Source: Paracoccus xiamenensis
Lineage (GTDB): Bacteria > Pseudomonadota > Alphaproteobacteria > Rhodobacterales > Rhodobacteraceae
Length of the DNA: 64,000 nt
Assembly (NCBI RefSeq): GCF_011308835.1
Contig: NZ_JAAOHY010000005.1
Span: 62,001 to 126,000, forward strand
Reading direction: 5' to 3'
A model generated the notes under the pieces. That model had not been told where the DNA came from, made no database searches, and saw only the letters and a list, made by a program, of their open reading frames with translations. Position numbers and translations under genes: made by a program. Of the stretch, positions 51,449 through 60,150 are shown piece by piece. How positions within the stretch are numbered: the first letter of the stretch is position 1; each line of letters opens with the position of its first letter.

Positions 51449-52983
51449 AATCCCAGCTGCGATATCACGCCCGCCCCTTGTCGATCGGCGCTGTAATCGC
51501 CATTGCCGCAGCACTTGCCATCGCCGCCTGGGCACCGCGCCCGGCCCCGGTGGGCGTCGCCATGTCCGACATCCCCTTTTATCGCCTGCCCTTCGGCACC
51601 GATGCCCAAGGGGCAGAGCGGCCCTTCTGGCCCTCGCGCATGGAAAGCCATGACGGCATGTTCAGCGACCCGGCCCGCATCCCGTCCTCGGCCGAATGCG
51701 CCAATTGCCATGCGCAGGAATTCCACGAATGGGCCGGCTCGCTGCATGCCATCGCGGATCGCGACCTGATCTATGAAGCCACGGTTGATGCCAATGCCGA
51801 TGCCGTGCGCAACCCCGAACAGGGCCGCTTTTGCGAGGGCTGCCATGCGCCGGCAGAGATGCTGACCGGCCGCGTCAACCGCTTTGTATCCGCCGCCCCC
51901 GCCGAGGCCCTGACCGAGGGGGTGTCCTGCGTCACCTGCCACACCGCCACCGCCGCCGATCCGCTGGCCGGCAACGGTGCCATAACCCTCGCCTATGGCC
52001 GGGCCGAGGCAGAGCGCGACAACCCGCAGGGCGCAGCGCTTCTGGCCGATCCGCGCGCCCATCTGGCGGCCTATGCCGCGCCGGATACCGATGCGCTGAT
52101 GAAAAGCTCCGATCTGTGCGGGGCCTGCCATACAGAGATCTACGACCATAACATGACTCCCGCCACCACGCCGCAGGTGGTGCAGTCGACCTTCGTCGAA
52201 TGGAGGGACAGCTGGTATGCGCAGAATGATATAACCTGCCAGGATTGCCATATGGCCGCCGATCCGGCGGCGCAGGTGATGGCGCTGCGGCAGGGCAAGA
52301 TCGAGAAACCGGCGAAATATTCGCACCGCTTCATCGGCGCAAACCACCTTCTGACCGATACCGGGCTGGGCGATTCGCTTCTGGTGCTGCGCGGCGGGAT
52401 GCTGCCCGGCATGGACAGTGCCAGCAACAAGGCCACGCTGGACGAACAGGCCCGCCAGACCGTCGCCTTCATGCGCACTGCTGCCGGGCTGGAACTGCGC
52501 GACAGCGGTGGCGACGCCTCGGGCGGATACCTGGACATCGCGGTCCAGAACCTCGGCGCGGGGCACAACCTGCCGACCGGGGTGAACGACCAGAAACATA
52601 TGTGGCTGGAGGTGGTCGTGACCGATGCCAGCGGCGCCGAAGTCTTCCGTTCCGGCGGCGCCGCCGAAAGGCTGGGCGTCGAAGACCCCGAGGCGGTCAC
52701 CTGGATCGAACATTTCCTGGACAAACAGGGCAACCGCCTGACCGATCACCTGACCTTCGCCACCGCCAAGGTGGTCTGGATGCGCCGCCCCATTCCGCCG
52801 AAGGGCGAGCAGGTGCTGCGCTATGACCTGCCGCCGGCATCCGGTCCGCTGCATCTGCAAGCACGGCTATACTATAAGGTCGCGCTACCCGACCTGATTT
52901 TCACACATCTGCGGCGCGACTTGCCGCTTCCCTCGTTCACGCTGGCCGAATTGTCGGTCGACCTGCCGGATATCGCACCGTGA
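51439..52983 (+). CDS. Membrane-anchored pentaheme cytochrome c
   Basis: ATG 51439 gives 514 residues. One membrane segment at about 14-32 anchors the protein. Five CxxCH heme sites lie at residues 87-91 (CANCH), 132-136 (CEGCH), 164-168 (CVTCH), 227-231 (CGACH) and 267-271 (CQDCH), resembling the cytochrome c554 / multiheme fold. The C-terminal half (about 300-514) has no heme sites and looks beta-rich (GAGHNLPTGVNDQKHMWLEVVV). In the operon it could move electrons from periplasmic Fe(II) to the b-type partner, or the reverse. It ends with a GTGA overlap with the FTR1 gene. Confidence 0.88.
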   Translation: MELKSQLRYHARPLSIGAVIAIAAALAIAAWAPRPAPVGVAMSDIPFYRLPFGTDAQGAERPFWPSRMESHDGMFSDPARIPSSAECANCHAQEFHEWAGSLHAIADRDLIYEATVDANADAVRNPEQGRFCEGCHAPAEMLTGRVNRFVSAAPAEALTEGVSCVTCHTATAADPLAGNGAITLAYGRAEAERDNPQGAALLADPRAHLAAYAAPDTDALMKSSDLCGACHTEIYDHNMTPATTPQVVQSTFVEWRDSWYAQNDITCQDCHMAADPAAQVMALRQGKIEKPAKYSHRFIGANHLLTDTGLGDSLLVLRGGMLPGMDSASNKATLDEQARQTVAFMRTAAGLELRDSGGDASGGYLDIAVQNLGAGHNLPTGVNDQKHMWLEVVVTDASGAEVFRSGGAAERLGVEDPEAVTWIEHFLDKQGNRLTDHLTFATAKVVWMRRPIPPKGEQVLRYDLPPASGPLHLQARLYYKVALPDLIFTHLRRDLPLPSFTLAELSVDLPDIAP

Positions 52984-55169
52984 AACTGCTTTCCCTTCTG
53001 CTGGGCCTGTTCCTGTTCGCCCTGCCCCTGCACGCCGAAACCCCGTGGTCCGCCGCCAAGATCATCCGCAGCGAAACCGGCCGGATCGAGCGGCTGCTGT
53101 ATCGTGCCGACACGCCCGAACTTGCCGCCGATATCCAGTCCCGGCTGGACCGTATGGCGGCGGCAGTGCCGGCGCTGGATGCCGATGCGGTGAACGCCGC
53201 ATTGACGGATTACGCCGCCGCCGCCGCCGCTGGCGCACAGATCGAGGCCGCGCGCCACCGTCAGCTTTTGTGGACGGCAACCATGACCGCCGCCCGCGAT
53301 CGCGCACTGGCGGCGATTGATGCCGGCGACGCGCAGGCGGCTTCGGACTGGCTGACAATCCGCGATTATGCCCGCGCCTCGGGCGATACCGCCGCGGCGC
53401 TGGCGGTGCAGGCGCTGGGTCAGGCAACGCTGGACCCAGCCGCCGCGCATGAGACGGTGGCGTCCGAACTGCTGACAGTGGCCGCATCCGAATTGCGGCT
53501 GGCGCTGACCCGCGCCCGCGACGACGCGGCGGCGGGTCACAAGGTCCAATATTCCGGCGATCTGGGCCGGATCGAGGGACTAGCCGCCTATCTCGGCCCC
53601 AACCTCGCCAACCATCTCGGCACCGAGGGCAGCGCCGCCTTCCGCGCCGCGCTGGCGCAGGCTGCAACCGATCCCGCCGCGCTTGACCAGATCGGGGCGA
53701 TGCTGTCGGGCTATGCGCCCGTCACCCTGTCGCCCGAGGAAACGCTGCGCCGCGCCCGTCTGCTGCGTCGTTTCATCGCGCTGGTATGGGAAGAATACAA
53801 GGACGGCGTCCGCAATGGCGAGATCAGCCAGCCGATGGAATATCACGAGGCGGTGCTGTTCCGTGACCGGGCCGCGATGATCCTGGGCGATCTGGCGCCG
53901 CAGATGGCCGACCCCGCGCAGGCAGCACAGCTGGCCGAGCTGCTGGCGAGCATGAAGACCCGGATGACCGCGCGCGAGGATGGGGTAGAGCCGCTGGTGA
54001 CCGAGGCATTGGCGCTGATCGACACCAGTTTCGGCGAAGAGGTGTCTGCCGGCGGCTATGCCGCCGCTGTCGACGCCCTACCCGCCGCACTGGATGAATT
54101 GCAGCTAATGGCTCAGGCCGGCGACTGGCCCGGAGCCGAGTTGAAGCGGCTGGAGGCATACAGCTGGTTCGACCCCGACATCGAACAACAGCTTGTGCCG
54201 CGCGCGCCCTCGATGGCGCTGCGGTTGGAGGCGCGCTTTTGGGAAGGCAGCGCCAGCCGCCCCGGCCTCGGCACGCTGATCGCACGCCAGCAGCCCGTGG
54301 CCGAGGAAATCGCCGGCATCAAGGCCGACCTGATCGAGGCCCGCGCCCGGATCGAGGCCACCGTCTCGCCCGTCGGCGCGGCGCTGCAATCGGCCGGTAT
54401 CGTCTTCCGCGAGGGGTTGGAGGCGGTGCTGATCATCGCCGCCCTGCTGGCCGCCTTGCGCGCCGAGGGTCTCCCCCCCGGCCGTTTCCGCCGCCCCGTC
54501 ACGGGCGGCGTGGTGCTGGCGCTGATCGGCAGCTTTGCCCTGTGGGCGGCTGCGCGCTGGATCTTTTCGCTGTCGACCCTGGCACGTGAGGCGATCGAGG
54601 GCTGGACCGCCCTGATTGCCGCCGCCGTGCTGGTCTGGATGGTGCTGGGATTGACCGCCAGCGGCGGCCATGTCGCCGCCTTCCGCGCCCGGCTGGCCGG
54701 CGTCGCAACGCCCTGGACCGTGGCAATGCTGGCCTTTCTGGTGGTCTTCCGCGAGGGCTTCGAAACCGTCCTGTTTTACGAAGCCCTTTTGGCCAGCACC
54801 GCGCCCGGTCCGGTGCTGATCGGCCTGCTGGCCGGCGGCGCGGCGGCGCTGGCAGCGGGCTGGCTGGTGCTTGCCTCGGGGCGGAAACTGCCGCTGCGGC
54901 TGTTCTTCCGCGTCACCTCGATCCTGCTGGCGGTGCTGGCGGTGATGCTGGTTGGTGCCGGCATCCGGGGCCTGCAGACGGCCGCCCTTGTCAGCGCCAC
55001 ACCGGTGTCCTGGTTCCCGGATCGGGACTGGCTGCAACTGTGGTTCGGCCTGTTCCCGGTGGCAGAGCCTCTGGCCGCCCAGGCGCTGGTGTTGCTGATC
55101 CTTGCCCTGCCGTGGTTGTGGCGACACCGCCCCGGCGCGGCCTCGGGACTGGCGGCAAAGCGGGGCTGA
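52980..55169 (+). CDS. FTR1 family iron permease with a long periplasmic N-terminal domain
   Basis: GTG start overlapping the cytochrome stop; 729 residues. The signal peptide covers residues 1-19 (LPLHAE). A 430-residue helical periplasmic domain follows, with no CxxCH. The FTR1 membrane domain then has its two iron-binding motifs, FREGLEAVLIIA near residue 475 and FREGFETVLFYEA near 589. FTR1 permeases take up Fe(III) produced by a partner oxidase. In related bacteria a cytochrome c is fused to the permease; here a separate pentaheme cytochrome precedes it. Last gene of the iron operon. Confidence 0.93.
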   Translation: MKLLSLLLGLFLFALPLHAETPWSAAKIIRSETGRIERLLYRADTPELAADIQSRLDRMAAAVPALDADAVNAALTDYAAAAAAGAQIEAARHRQLLWTATMTAARDRALAAIDAGDAQAASDWLTIRDYARASGDTAAALAVQALGQATLDPAAAHETVASELLTVAASELRLALTRARDDAAAGHKVQYSGDLGRIEGLAAYLGPNLANHLGTEGSAAFRAALAQAATDPAALDQIGAMLSGYAPVTLSPEETLRRARLLRRFIALVWEEYKDGVRNGEISQPMEYHEAVLFRDRAAMILGDLAPQMADPAQAAQLAELLASMKTRMTAREDGVEPLVTEALALIDTSFGEEVSAGGYAAAVDALPAALDELQLMAQAGDWPGAELKRLEAYSWFDPDIEQQLVPRAPSMALRLEARFWEGSASRPGLGTLIARQQPVAEEIAGIKADLIEARARIEATVSPVGAALQSAGIVFREGLEAVLIIAALLAALRAEGLPPGRFRRPVTGGVVLALIGSFALWAAARWIFSLSTLAREAIEGWTALIAAAVLVWMVLGLTASGGHVAAFRARLAGVATPWTVAMLAFLVVFREGFETVLFYEALLASTAPGPVLIGLLAGGAAALAAGWLVLASGRKLPLRLFFRVTSILLAVLAVMLVGAGIRGLQTAALVSATPVSWFPDRDWLQLWFGLFPVAEPLAAQALVLLILALPWLWRHRPGAASGLAAKRG

Positions 55170-55279
55170 TCCACGGCCCCAATGCAAGCGGGGCGACAAA
55201 ACGCAAAACCGCCTCGCGCTTGCGGCCCCGCTCTGGCATGAATTGGGCCGTCGGCGGTACCCCGCGAGGAAGGGCAAAG

Positions 55280-56590
55280 ATGGACCTGCTGTTTTCAAAC
55301 GACCGCCACGGTGCCTATCCGCCCTCGGTCTATGCCGATCAGGTGACGCCCTTGCCGCCCTTCCCGGCCTTGCAGGGTGCCACGCGCGCCGATGTCTGCG
55401 TGGTCGGCGGCGGCTATACCGGGCTGTCGGCAGCGTTGCATCTGGCACAGGCAGGTTATCAGGTCGCGCTGCTGGAAGCGCATCGCGTGGGCTTCGGCGC
55501 CTCGGGCCGCAATGGTGGGCAGCTGGGTTCGGGCCAGCGGCTGGATGTCGAGGAACTGGAAACCATCGCCGGCAAGGAAGGCGCGCAACGGCTGTGGTCC
55601 ATGGCCGAGGAGGCCAAGCGCCTGACCCGCGACCTTGCCACCCGCGCAGGCGTTCCGGTCCGTGACGGCGTGGCCCATGCCTTCCGCAAACCGGCCGAAC
55701 TCGACGCCGCGCGCCAGCATATCGAACACCTCGCCCGCCACTACGACTATGACCGTATCGAAGCCTTCGCCGCCGAACCCTTCCGCGCCATCCTGCCGTC
55801 AGCCGCCTATTGCGGCGGCGAACTGGACCACGGCGCGGGGCATCTGAACCCGCTGGCGCTGGCGCTTGGCATGGCGCGATTGGCGCGGGCGGCGGGCGCG
55901 CAGATCTTCGAAATGTCGCATGTCCGCCATATCACCCATGCGCAAACTGCGACCGGCAAGACGGTGGTCCAGACCGATCGCGGGCAGATCAGTTGCGATC
56001 AGGTGATCCTTGCCGGGAACGGCTACCTTGGCGATCTGTCGCGCAAGGTCGCGGCGCGGGTGATGCCGATCAACAATTTCATTGTCGCGACCGCACCCCT
56101 GGGCGACCGCGCGGCCGAGGTTCTGACCCGCGACATCGCCGTGCATGACACGAAATTCGTGGTGAATTACTGGCGGCTGGACGAGGAAACCCGGCTGATC
56201 TTCGGCGGGGGTGAAAATGTCAGCTATCGCTTCCCGACCGATATCGCTGCCAAGGTGCGCAAGCCGCTGGCGCAGATCTATCCGCAATTGGCCGATATCC
56301 CCTTCACCCATGCCTGGGGCGGCACGCTGGCGATCACCATGAACCGCCTGCCCTGCTTTATCCGCCCAGCACCGAATGCGCTGTCTGCCAGCGGATTTTC
56401 GGGCCATGGCGTGGCATTGGCGACGCTGGCCGGCAAGCAGATGGCGGATGCGGTGGCGGGCCAGACGCAGGGCTTCGACACCATGGCCGCCCTGCCCAGC
56501 CCTGCCTTTCCCGGCGGGGCGATGCTGCGTTGGCCGATGCTGGTCGCAGGGATGAGCTGGTACGCCCTGCGCGACCGGCTGGGGTTCTGA
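55280..56590 (+). CDS. FAD-dependent oxidoreductase (DAO/PuuB-like)
   Basis: ATG 55280 with GAGGAAGGG 6 bases upstream gives 436 residues. The N-terminal dinucleotide-binding motif is CVVGGGYTGLSAALHLAQAGYQVALLEAHRVGFGASGRNGGQLGSG, typical of glycine oxidase / gamma-glutamylputrescine oxidase relatives. The C-terminus has GGTLAITMNRLPCF and SGFSGHGVALATLAGKQMADAV. It probably oxidises an amine or amino acid with FAD. Not obviously linked to the iron operon, from which it is 110 bases away. A substrate cannot be named. Confidence 0.88.
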   Translation: MDLLFSNDRHGAYPPSVYADQVTPLPPFPALQGATRADVCVVGGGYTGLSAALHLAQAGYQVALLEAHRVGFGASGRNGGQLGSGQRLDVEELETIAGKEGAQRLWSMAEEAKRLTRDLATRAGVPVRDGVAHAFRKPAELDAARQHIEHLARHYDYDRIEAFAAEPFRAILPSAAYCGGELDHGAGHLNPLALALGMARLARAAGAQIFEMSHVRHITHAQTATGKTVVQTDRGQISCDQVILAGNGYLGDLSRKVAARVMPINNFIVATAPLGDRAAEVLTRDIAVHDTKFVVNYWRLDEETRLIFGGGENVSYRFPTDIAAKVRKPLAQIYPQLADIPFTHAWGGTLAITMNRLPCFIRPAPNALSASGFSGHGVALATLAGKQMADAVAGQTQGFDTMAALPSPAFPGGAMLRWPMLVAGMSWYALRDRLGF

Positions 56591-56603
56591 TCCGGCATAG
56601 TCA

Positions 56604-56623
56604 GCGGGGGCGGCGCCCCCCGC
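56604..56623. terminator. Hairpin between convergent genes
   Basis: GCGGGGG (56604-56610) pairs with CCCCCGC (56617-56623) between the FAD oxidoreductase and the CoA-binding gene. No T-tract on either side, so terminator function is uncertain. Confidence 0.35.
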
Positions 56624-56629
56624 GACGCA

Positions 56630-57049
56630 TCAGCCGAGGCGCGGATATTCGATCTTCGGGCAGCGGTCCTGCACCACGATCTTGCCGGCAGCCTCTGCCC
56701 GCGCGGCGGCCTCGTCATGGGTCACGCCCAATTGCATCCAGATCACCTTGAGGTCGGGCAGCACGGTCAGCGCCTCGTCGACGATGGCGGGCACGGCCTC
56801 CGGGCGGCGAAAGATATCGACCATATCGACCTTCGCATCGGCCGGGATCGAGGTGAGGTCCGCATAGACCGTCTCGCCCAGGATCTGTTCGCCGGCATGC
56901 CCGGGATTGACCGGAATGATGCGATTGCCAAGGCCCTGCAGGTATCGCGCGACTCCCCAGCTTGGGCGGTCGGATTTCGGCGACAGGCCGACAATGGCGA
57001 TCACGCTTGTCGCGTCCTTGATGCGGCGGAACAGTTCTGCTTCGGTCAT
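56630..57049 (-). CDS. CoA-binding (YccU-like) protein
   Basis: ATG 57049, with AGGAG 7 bases upstream, gives 139 residues. The CoA-binding Rossmann fold is clear: SVIAIVGLSPKSDRPSWGVARYLQG near residue 14, IIPVNPGHAGEQILGE, DMVDIFRRPEAVPAIVDEAL and the Cys in QDRCPKIEYPRL. The family is like the CoA-binding part of succinyl-CoA synthetase; specific role unknown. Its leader contains a terminator-like hairpin. Confidence 0.9.
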   Translation of the reverse strand: MTEAELFRRIKDATSVIAIVGLSPKSDRPSWGVARYLQGLGNRIIPVNPGHAGEQILGETVYADLTSIPADAKVDMVDIFRRPEAVPAIVDEALTVLPDLKVIWMQLGVTHDEAAARAEAAGKIVVQDRCPKIEYPRLG

Positions 57050-57080
57050 GAAATTCTCCTCGGGCGCGACCTTTTCATAG

Positions 57081-57202
57081 AAAAAGCGCCCGGTCCAGAA
57101 GACCGGGCGCAAGTCGCGGAACGAGGGACAGTGATCTGAGCGCGGCCGTTCCGTGGCAACGCGCCCGTGCTATCAATATGGACCCCGATTCGGGAATTCC
57201 AA
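57081..57202 (-). promoter_or_regulatory. Promoter and structured leader with terminator hairpin before the CoA-binding gene
   Basis: Read on the minus strand: TTGGAA (57197-57202), 18 bases, TATTGA (57173-57178); then CGGAACG/CGTTCCG arms (57147-57153 and 57117-57123); then a perfect 10-pair hairpin GCGCCCGGTC-TTCTG-GACCGGGCGC (57086-57110) followed by TTTTT (57081-57085). A further GCGCCCG copy lies next to the AGGAG ribosome-binding site (about 57060-57067), and CGGGCGC occurs at 57161-57167. This fits an attenuator, a small RNA with terminator, or simply the YHS gene terminator. Confidence 0.45.
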
Positions 57203-57241
57203 GGGCCTTCGCGCTTTCGTGATTAATTGCGACGGGAAAAT

Positions 57242-57664
57242 TCAGGGTCTGAGCTTCAGGAACATGCCCTTGGCCTGCATCAGCATGTCGCGGGGATGCG
57301 ACAGCAGCTCGCGCCGACGCCCCTCGCTGCCGACGAAATAGACCCGCTGGCCGATGGTCACGAATTGGCGCGGATCGCCGGGCTCGGACCGGCCCTCGCT
57401 CAGCGCGACCACGCAAAGCCCGTCGAAGCCGGGCGTATAGGCGCGGGGGTTCGCTTCGAACAGGGCGCGGTTGGCTTCGGTTTCGAAATGATACTCGCGG
57501 CCGCGCCATGTGGTCACGATATCACCGCGCCCCGGCACCGCACGTTCCTGGGTCACATAGGCGACCGGGTCAAAGCCGCCAAGCGCCCAGCTTTCAGCGA
57601 ATGCCGGCAGTGGAAGCGTCAGCAGCAGGGCGACGAAGGTGGTGGTCAGACGGTTGGCAATCAT
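57242..57664 (-). CDS. YHS domain secreted protein
   Basis: 140 residues with a signal peptide (about 1-23, cleavage near AFAE). The YHS-like metal-binding pattern follows: GGFDPVAYVTQERAVPG and TWRGREYHFETEANRALFEANPRAYTP, with GLCVVALSEG after it. Secreted YHS proteins are thought to bind metals such as copper. Its stop is 131 bases before the terminator hairpin. The gene is 73 bases downstream of the rlmB stop on the same strand. Confidence 0.88.
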   Translation of the reverse strand: MIANRLTTTFVALLLTLPLPAFAESWALGGFDPVAYVTQERAVPGRGDIVTTWRGREYHFETEANRALFEANPRAYTPGFDGLCVVALSEGRSEPGDPRQFVTIGQRVYFVGSEGRRRELLSHPRDMLMQAKGMFLKLRP

Positions 57665-57737
57665 CGGTTCGGATCATGTCAGGCTCATACTGACATGGCA
57701 CCCGGCAGTTGACCTGTCCATGATTCGGGGGGTGACC

Positions 57738-58538
57738 TCAAGTCGATTTGAAACGACGTGTTGCAGCATAGAGAGCCGCGGCAGCCGCATTTGACACGTT
57801 CAGCGACCCGAATTGCCCCGCAAATGGGATCTTCGCCAGATAGTCGCAGGTCTCGCGGGTCTTTTCGCGCAGGCCGGGGCCTTCGGCGCCAAGGACCAGA
57901 CAGATCGGCCGGCCATCCACCAGATCCAGCACGTCGTCCAGTTCGGCATCGGTTTCACCGGCAAGCCCGATGGTGACGAAACCCGCCGCCTTCAACGCCT
58001 CCAGCCCGTCCGAAAGATTGGTGATGCGCAGATAGGGTTGGCGTTCCAGCGCGCCGGACGCGGTCTTGGCCAACGCCCCGGTTTCCGGGGCGGTATGCCG
58101 GGCCGGTGCGATCACCGCGCGGGCGCCGAATACCTCGGCAGAGCGCAGGATCGCGCCGACATTATGGGGATCGGTCACCCGGTCCAGCGCAACCATCAGT
58201 GGCAGCCCCTCGCCCGCGATGGCCACCTCGTCCAGCTTGCCCCAGTTCAGCGGCCGCACCTCCAGCGCAGCGCCCTGGTGGACGCTGTCGGGCGGCAGGC
58301 CGACGGTCTTGTCGAAGACGCGGGCGTCGATGATCTCCGGCTCCATCCCGGCGGTGTCGCCCAGCCGGTCGAGCGCGTTTTTCGTCACCACCAGCCGCAG
58401 TTTTTCGCGGGCGGGATTCGCAAGCGCGTCGCGCACGGCATGCAGGCCGAACAGCCAGATCGTTTCGGCGGCCGAGGCCTTCTTCGCGCGTTCCTTCGCG
58501 ATCACCCAATCCGGCTTGCGGCTTTTGTTTTCGGCCAT
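57738..58538 (-). CDS. rlmB: 23S rRNA (guanosine-2'-O-)-methyltransferase RlmB
   Basis: ATG 58538 has GGGG 6 bases upstream; another ATG at 58544 is too close to it. The 266-residue product has the TrmH/SPOUT layout: N-terminal substrate-binding domain (WLFGLHAVRDALANPAREKLRLVV) and SPOUT domain with the three motifs VTDPHNVGAILRSAEVFGARAV, LVLGAEGPGLR and SLNVSNAAAAALYAA. It 2'-O-methylates a guanosine of 23S rRNA. Divergent from tRNA-Tyr. Confidence 0.94.
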   Translation of the reverse strand: MAENKSRKPDWVIAKERAKKASAAETIWLFGLHAVRDALANPAREKLRLVVTKNALDRLGDTAGMEPEIIDARVFDKTVGLPPDSVHQGAALEVRPLNWGKLDEVAIAGEGLPLMVALDRVTDPHNVGAILRSAEVFGARAVIAPARHTAPETGALAKTASGALERQPYLRITNLSDGLEALKAAGFVTIGLAGETDAELDDVLDLVDGRPICLVLGAEGPGLREKTRETCDYLAKIPFAGQFGSLNVSNAAAAALYAATRRFKST

Positions 58539-58669
58539 TTGCATCCCCTTTTGCAGCCCTTCTGCGCCATCCCGCCCCTTGCGTGCAAGCCCATCCGAAT
58601 TTCTGGCCGATTCCCGCTTGACGCCCCCCGCGCACAGCCTTATTCCACCCCCCACGCCGAAGGCTCGGC

Positions 58670-58753
58670 GGGCGACGTGCTGCAAGGTGCGGCAGCGGAC
58701 TGTAACTCCGCCGGGGAGACCCATGCCTGGTTCGATTCCAGGGTCGCCCACCA
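58670..58753 (+). tRNA. tRNA-Tyr (anticodon GTA), CCA encoded
   Basis: Acceptor GGGCGAC (58670-58676) pairs with GTCGCCC (58743-58749), discriminator A 58750, and CCA at 58751-58753 encoded. The anticodon arm GCGGA-CTGTAAC-TCCGC carries GTA. The variable arm (GGG-GAGA-CCC) is of class II type, as expected for bacterial tRNA-Tyr. The T arm is CCTGG-TTCGATT-CCAGG. Confidence 0.95.
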
Positions 58754-58893
58754 CTTTCCCTGAAAATTTCTCGATATCAACGAAGTGGTGTCACACCGCG
58801 ATGCTGCTTGGCGCGATTTGTCGGTGCTTGGCGGTTTTTCCGGGCGAATAAAACCGCTAGACCCGGGAAAACCATCTTGATCTGGCCGCACGC

Positions 58894-60150
58894 ATGAACA
58901 ATTCCGAAAAGCCCAGCCTGACCGACGCCGAAAAGGCCGCACGACGCGCCAAGAATGCCGCCAATCGTGCACGACGCGAGGCCAAGGCGGCGGAAGCTGC
59001 GCAGGCAGCAGGAAAAGCGCGCGGGACGGGCAAGAATCCGCCTGCCCAAGCGGGCGAGCCCCGAAAATCGCACAAAAATGCGGAAAATTTCGTCGATGCC
59101 GCGGCCCGATCGGCGAAAATCAGCCGAAAACGACCCAATCCAGACAATAAAAACAAAACCCAGACGGCCCCCTTCAACATTCTGATTGTCGCTCAGGCTG
59201 GCCGTTTGGAATGCGAGGCCCTGCTTTTCACCGAATCCCTGCGCGCCAACGCCCCTGACTGGGCTGGCCGGCTGATCGTCGCCGAGCCGCTGGAAGACGG
59301 CGCCTGGTCGGGCCATCGGACCCGCCTGTCAGAAGCCAGCCGCACCGCTTTGGCCGCGCGCGGCGCCGAGATTCTGCCCTTCACCGCCCACCATTTCGGT
59401 GCCGCCTATCCGCATGGCAACAAGATCGAGGCGCTGTCCCTTCTGCCGCCGGGCGAGAACTTCGTCTTTTTCGACAGTGACACGCTGATCACCGGGCCGC
59501 TGGACCAGGTTGCCTTTGATTTCTCCCGTCCCGCAGCCTCGATGCGGCGCGAGGGGACATGGCCTGCGCCGCCGCTTTACGGGCCGGGTTACGGCGATAT
59601 CTGGAAATCGCTTTATGACCGCTTCGGGCTGGATTACGCCGCCACGCTGGACCTGACCCAGCCGGACGAGCATTGGGAGCGTTACCTGTATTTCAACGCC
59701 GGCTGGTTCTTCGGATCCGACCCGGCGCAGTTCGCACAGCGCTTTCTGGACTGGGCGACGGCGATCCGCAGCGAGCCGGGCGATGCACTCGCCTCGCAAG
59801 AACTGTACCCCTGGCTGGACCAGGTGGTGCTGCCGCTGGTGATCCACAGCCTTGGCGGCGGTCGGCCGGGGCCGGAGCTGGCGGGTCTGGACGGCGAGAT
59901 CACCTGCCACTGGCGCAATCTGCCGCTGCTTTATGCCCGCGAGGATGATGACGCCGTCGAAACGCTGGAACGCGCCGCTTCGGCACCCGATATTCAAGCG
60001 GCGCTGCAAGGATGGGAGCCGGCGGCGCGGCTGATCTATCAGGGCAATGGTCGCGACAAGCTGCGCCCGGCCATCGACCGCGCGCACCTGCCCTTGCGCG
60101 AACGCGCCTTGCGGCAGAGCATCAAGCGGGCGGGATGGTGGCTGGTGTGA
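58894..60150 (+). CDS. Glycosyltransferase-like protein with a basic low-complexity N-terminus
   Basis: 418 residues. The first 90 are Lys/Ala/Arg/Asn-rich and probably disordered. The rest resembles a GT-A fold: FNILIVAQAGRLECEALLF opens a Rossmann-like region, and FVFFDSDTLITGPLDQV near residue 190 is a DxD-like nucleotide-sugar/metal motif. YLYFNAGWFFGSDPAQF and QELYPWLDQVVLPLV are also typical of GT8-type enzymes. Acceptor unknown. It lies about 140 bases after tRNA-Tyr. Its A-rich N-terminal coding stretch differs from the GC-rich neighbourhood. Confidence 0.7.
   Translation: MNNSEKPSLTDAEKAARRAKNAANRARREAKAAEAAQAAGKARGTGKNPPAQAGEPRKSHKNAENFVDAAARSAKISRKRPNPDNKNKTQTAPFNILIVAQAGRLECEALLFTESLRANAPDWAGRLIVAEPLEDGAWSGHRTRLSEASRTALAARGAEILPFTAHHFGAAYPHGNKIEALSLLPPGENFVFFDSDTLITGPLDQVAFDFSRPAASMRREGTWPAPPLYGPGYGDIWKSLYDRFGLDYAATLDLTQPDEHWERYLYFNAGWFFGSDPAQFAQRFLDWATAIRSEPGDALASQELYPWLDQVVLPLVIHSLGGGRPGPELAGLDGEITCHWRNLPLLYAREDDDAVETLERAASAPDIQAALQGWEPAARLIYQGNGRDKLRPAIDRAHLPLRERALRQSIKRAGWWLV

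Noticed and set aside
57111..57241. Possible tRNA between the YHS gene and the hairpin
   Set aside because: No acceptor stem pairing and no proper T-loop could be drawn.
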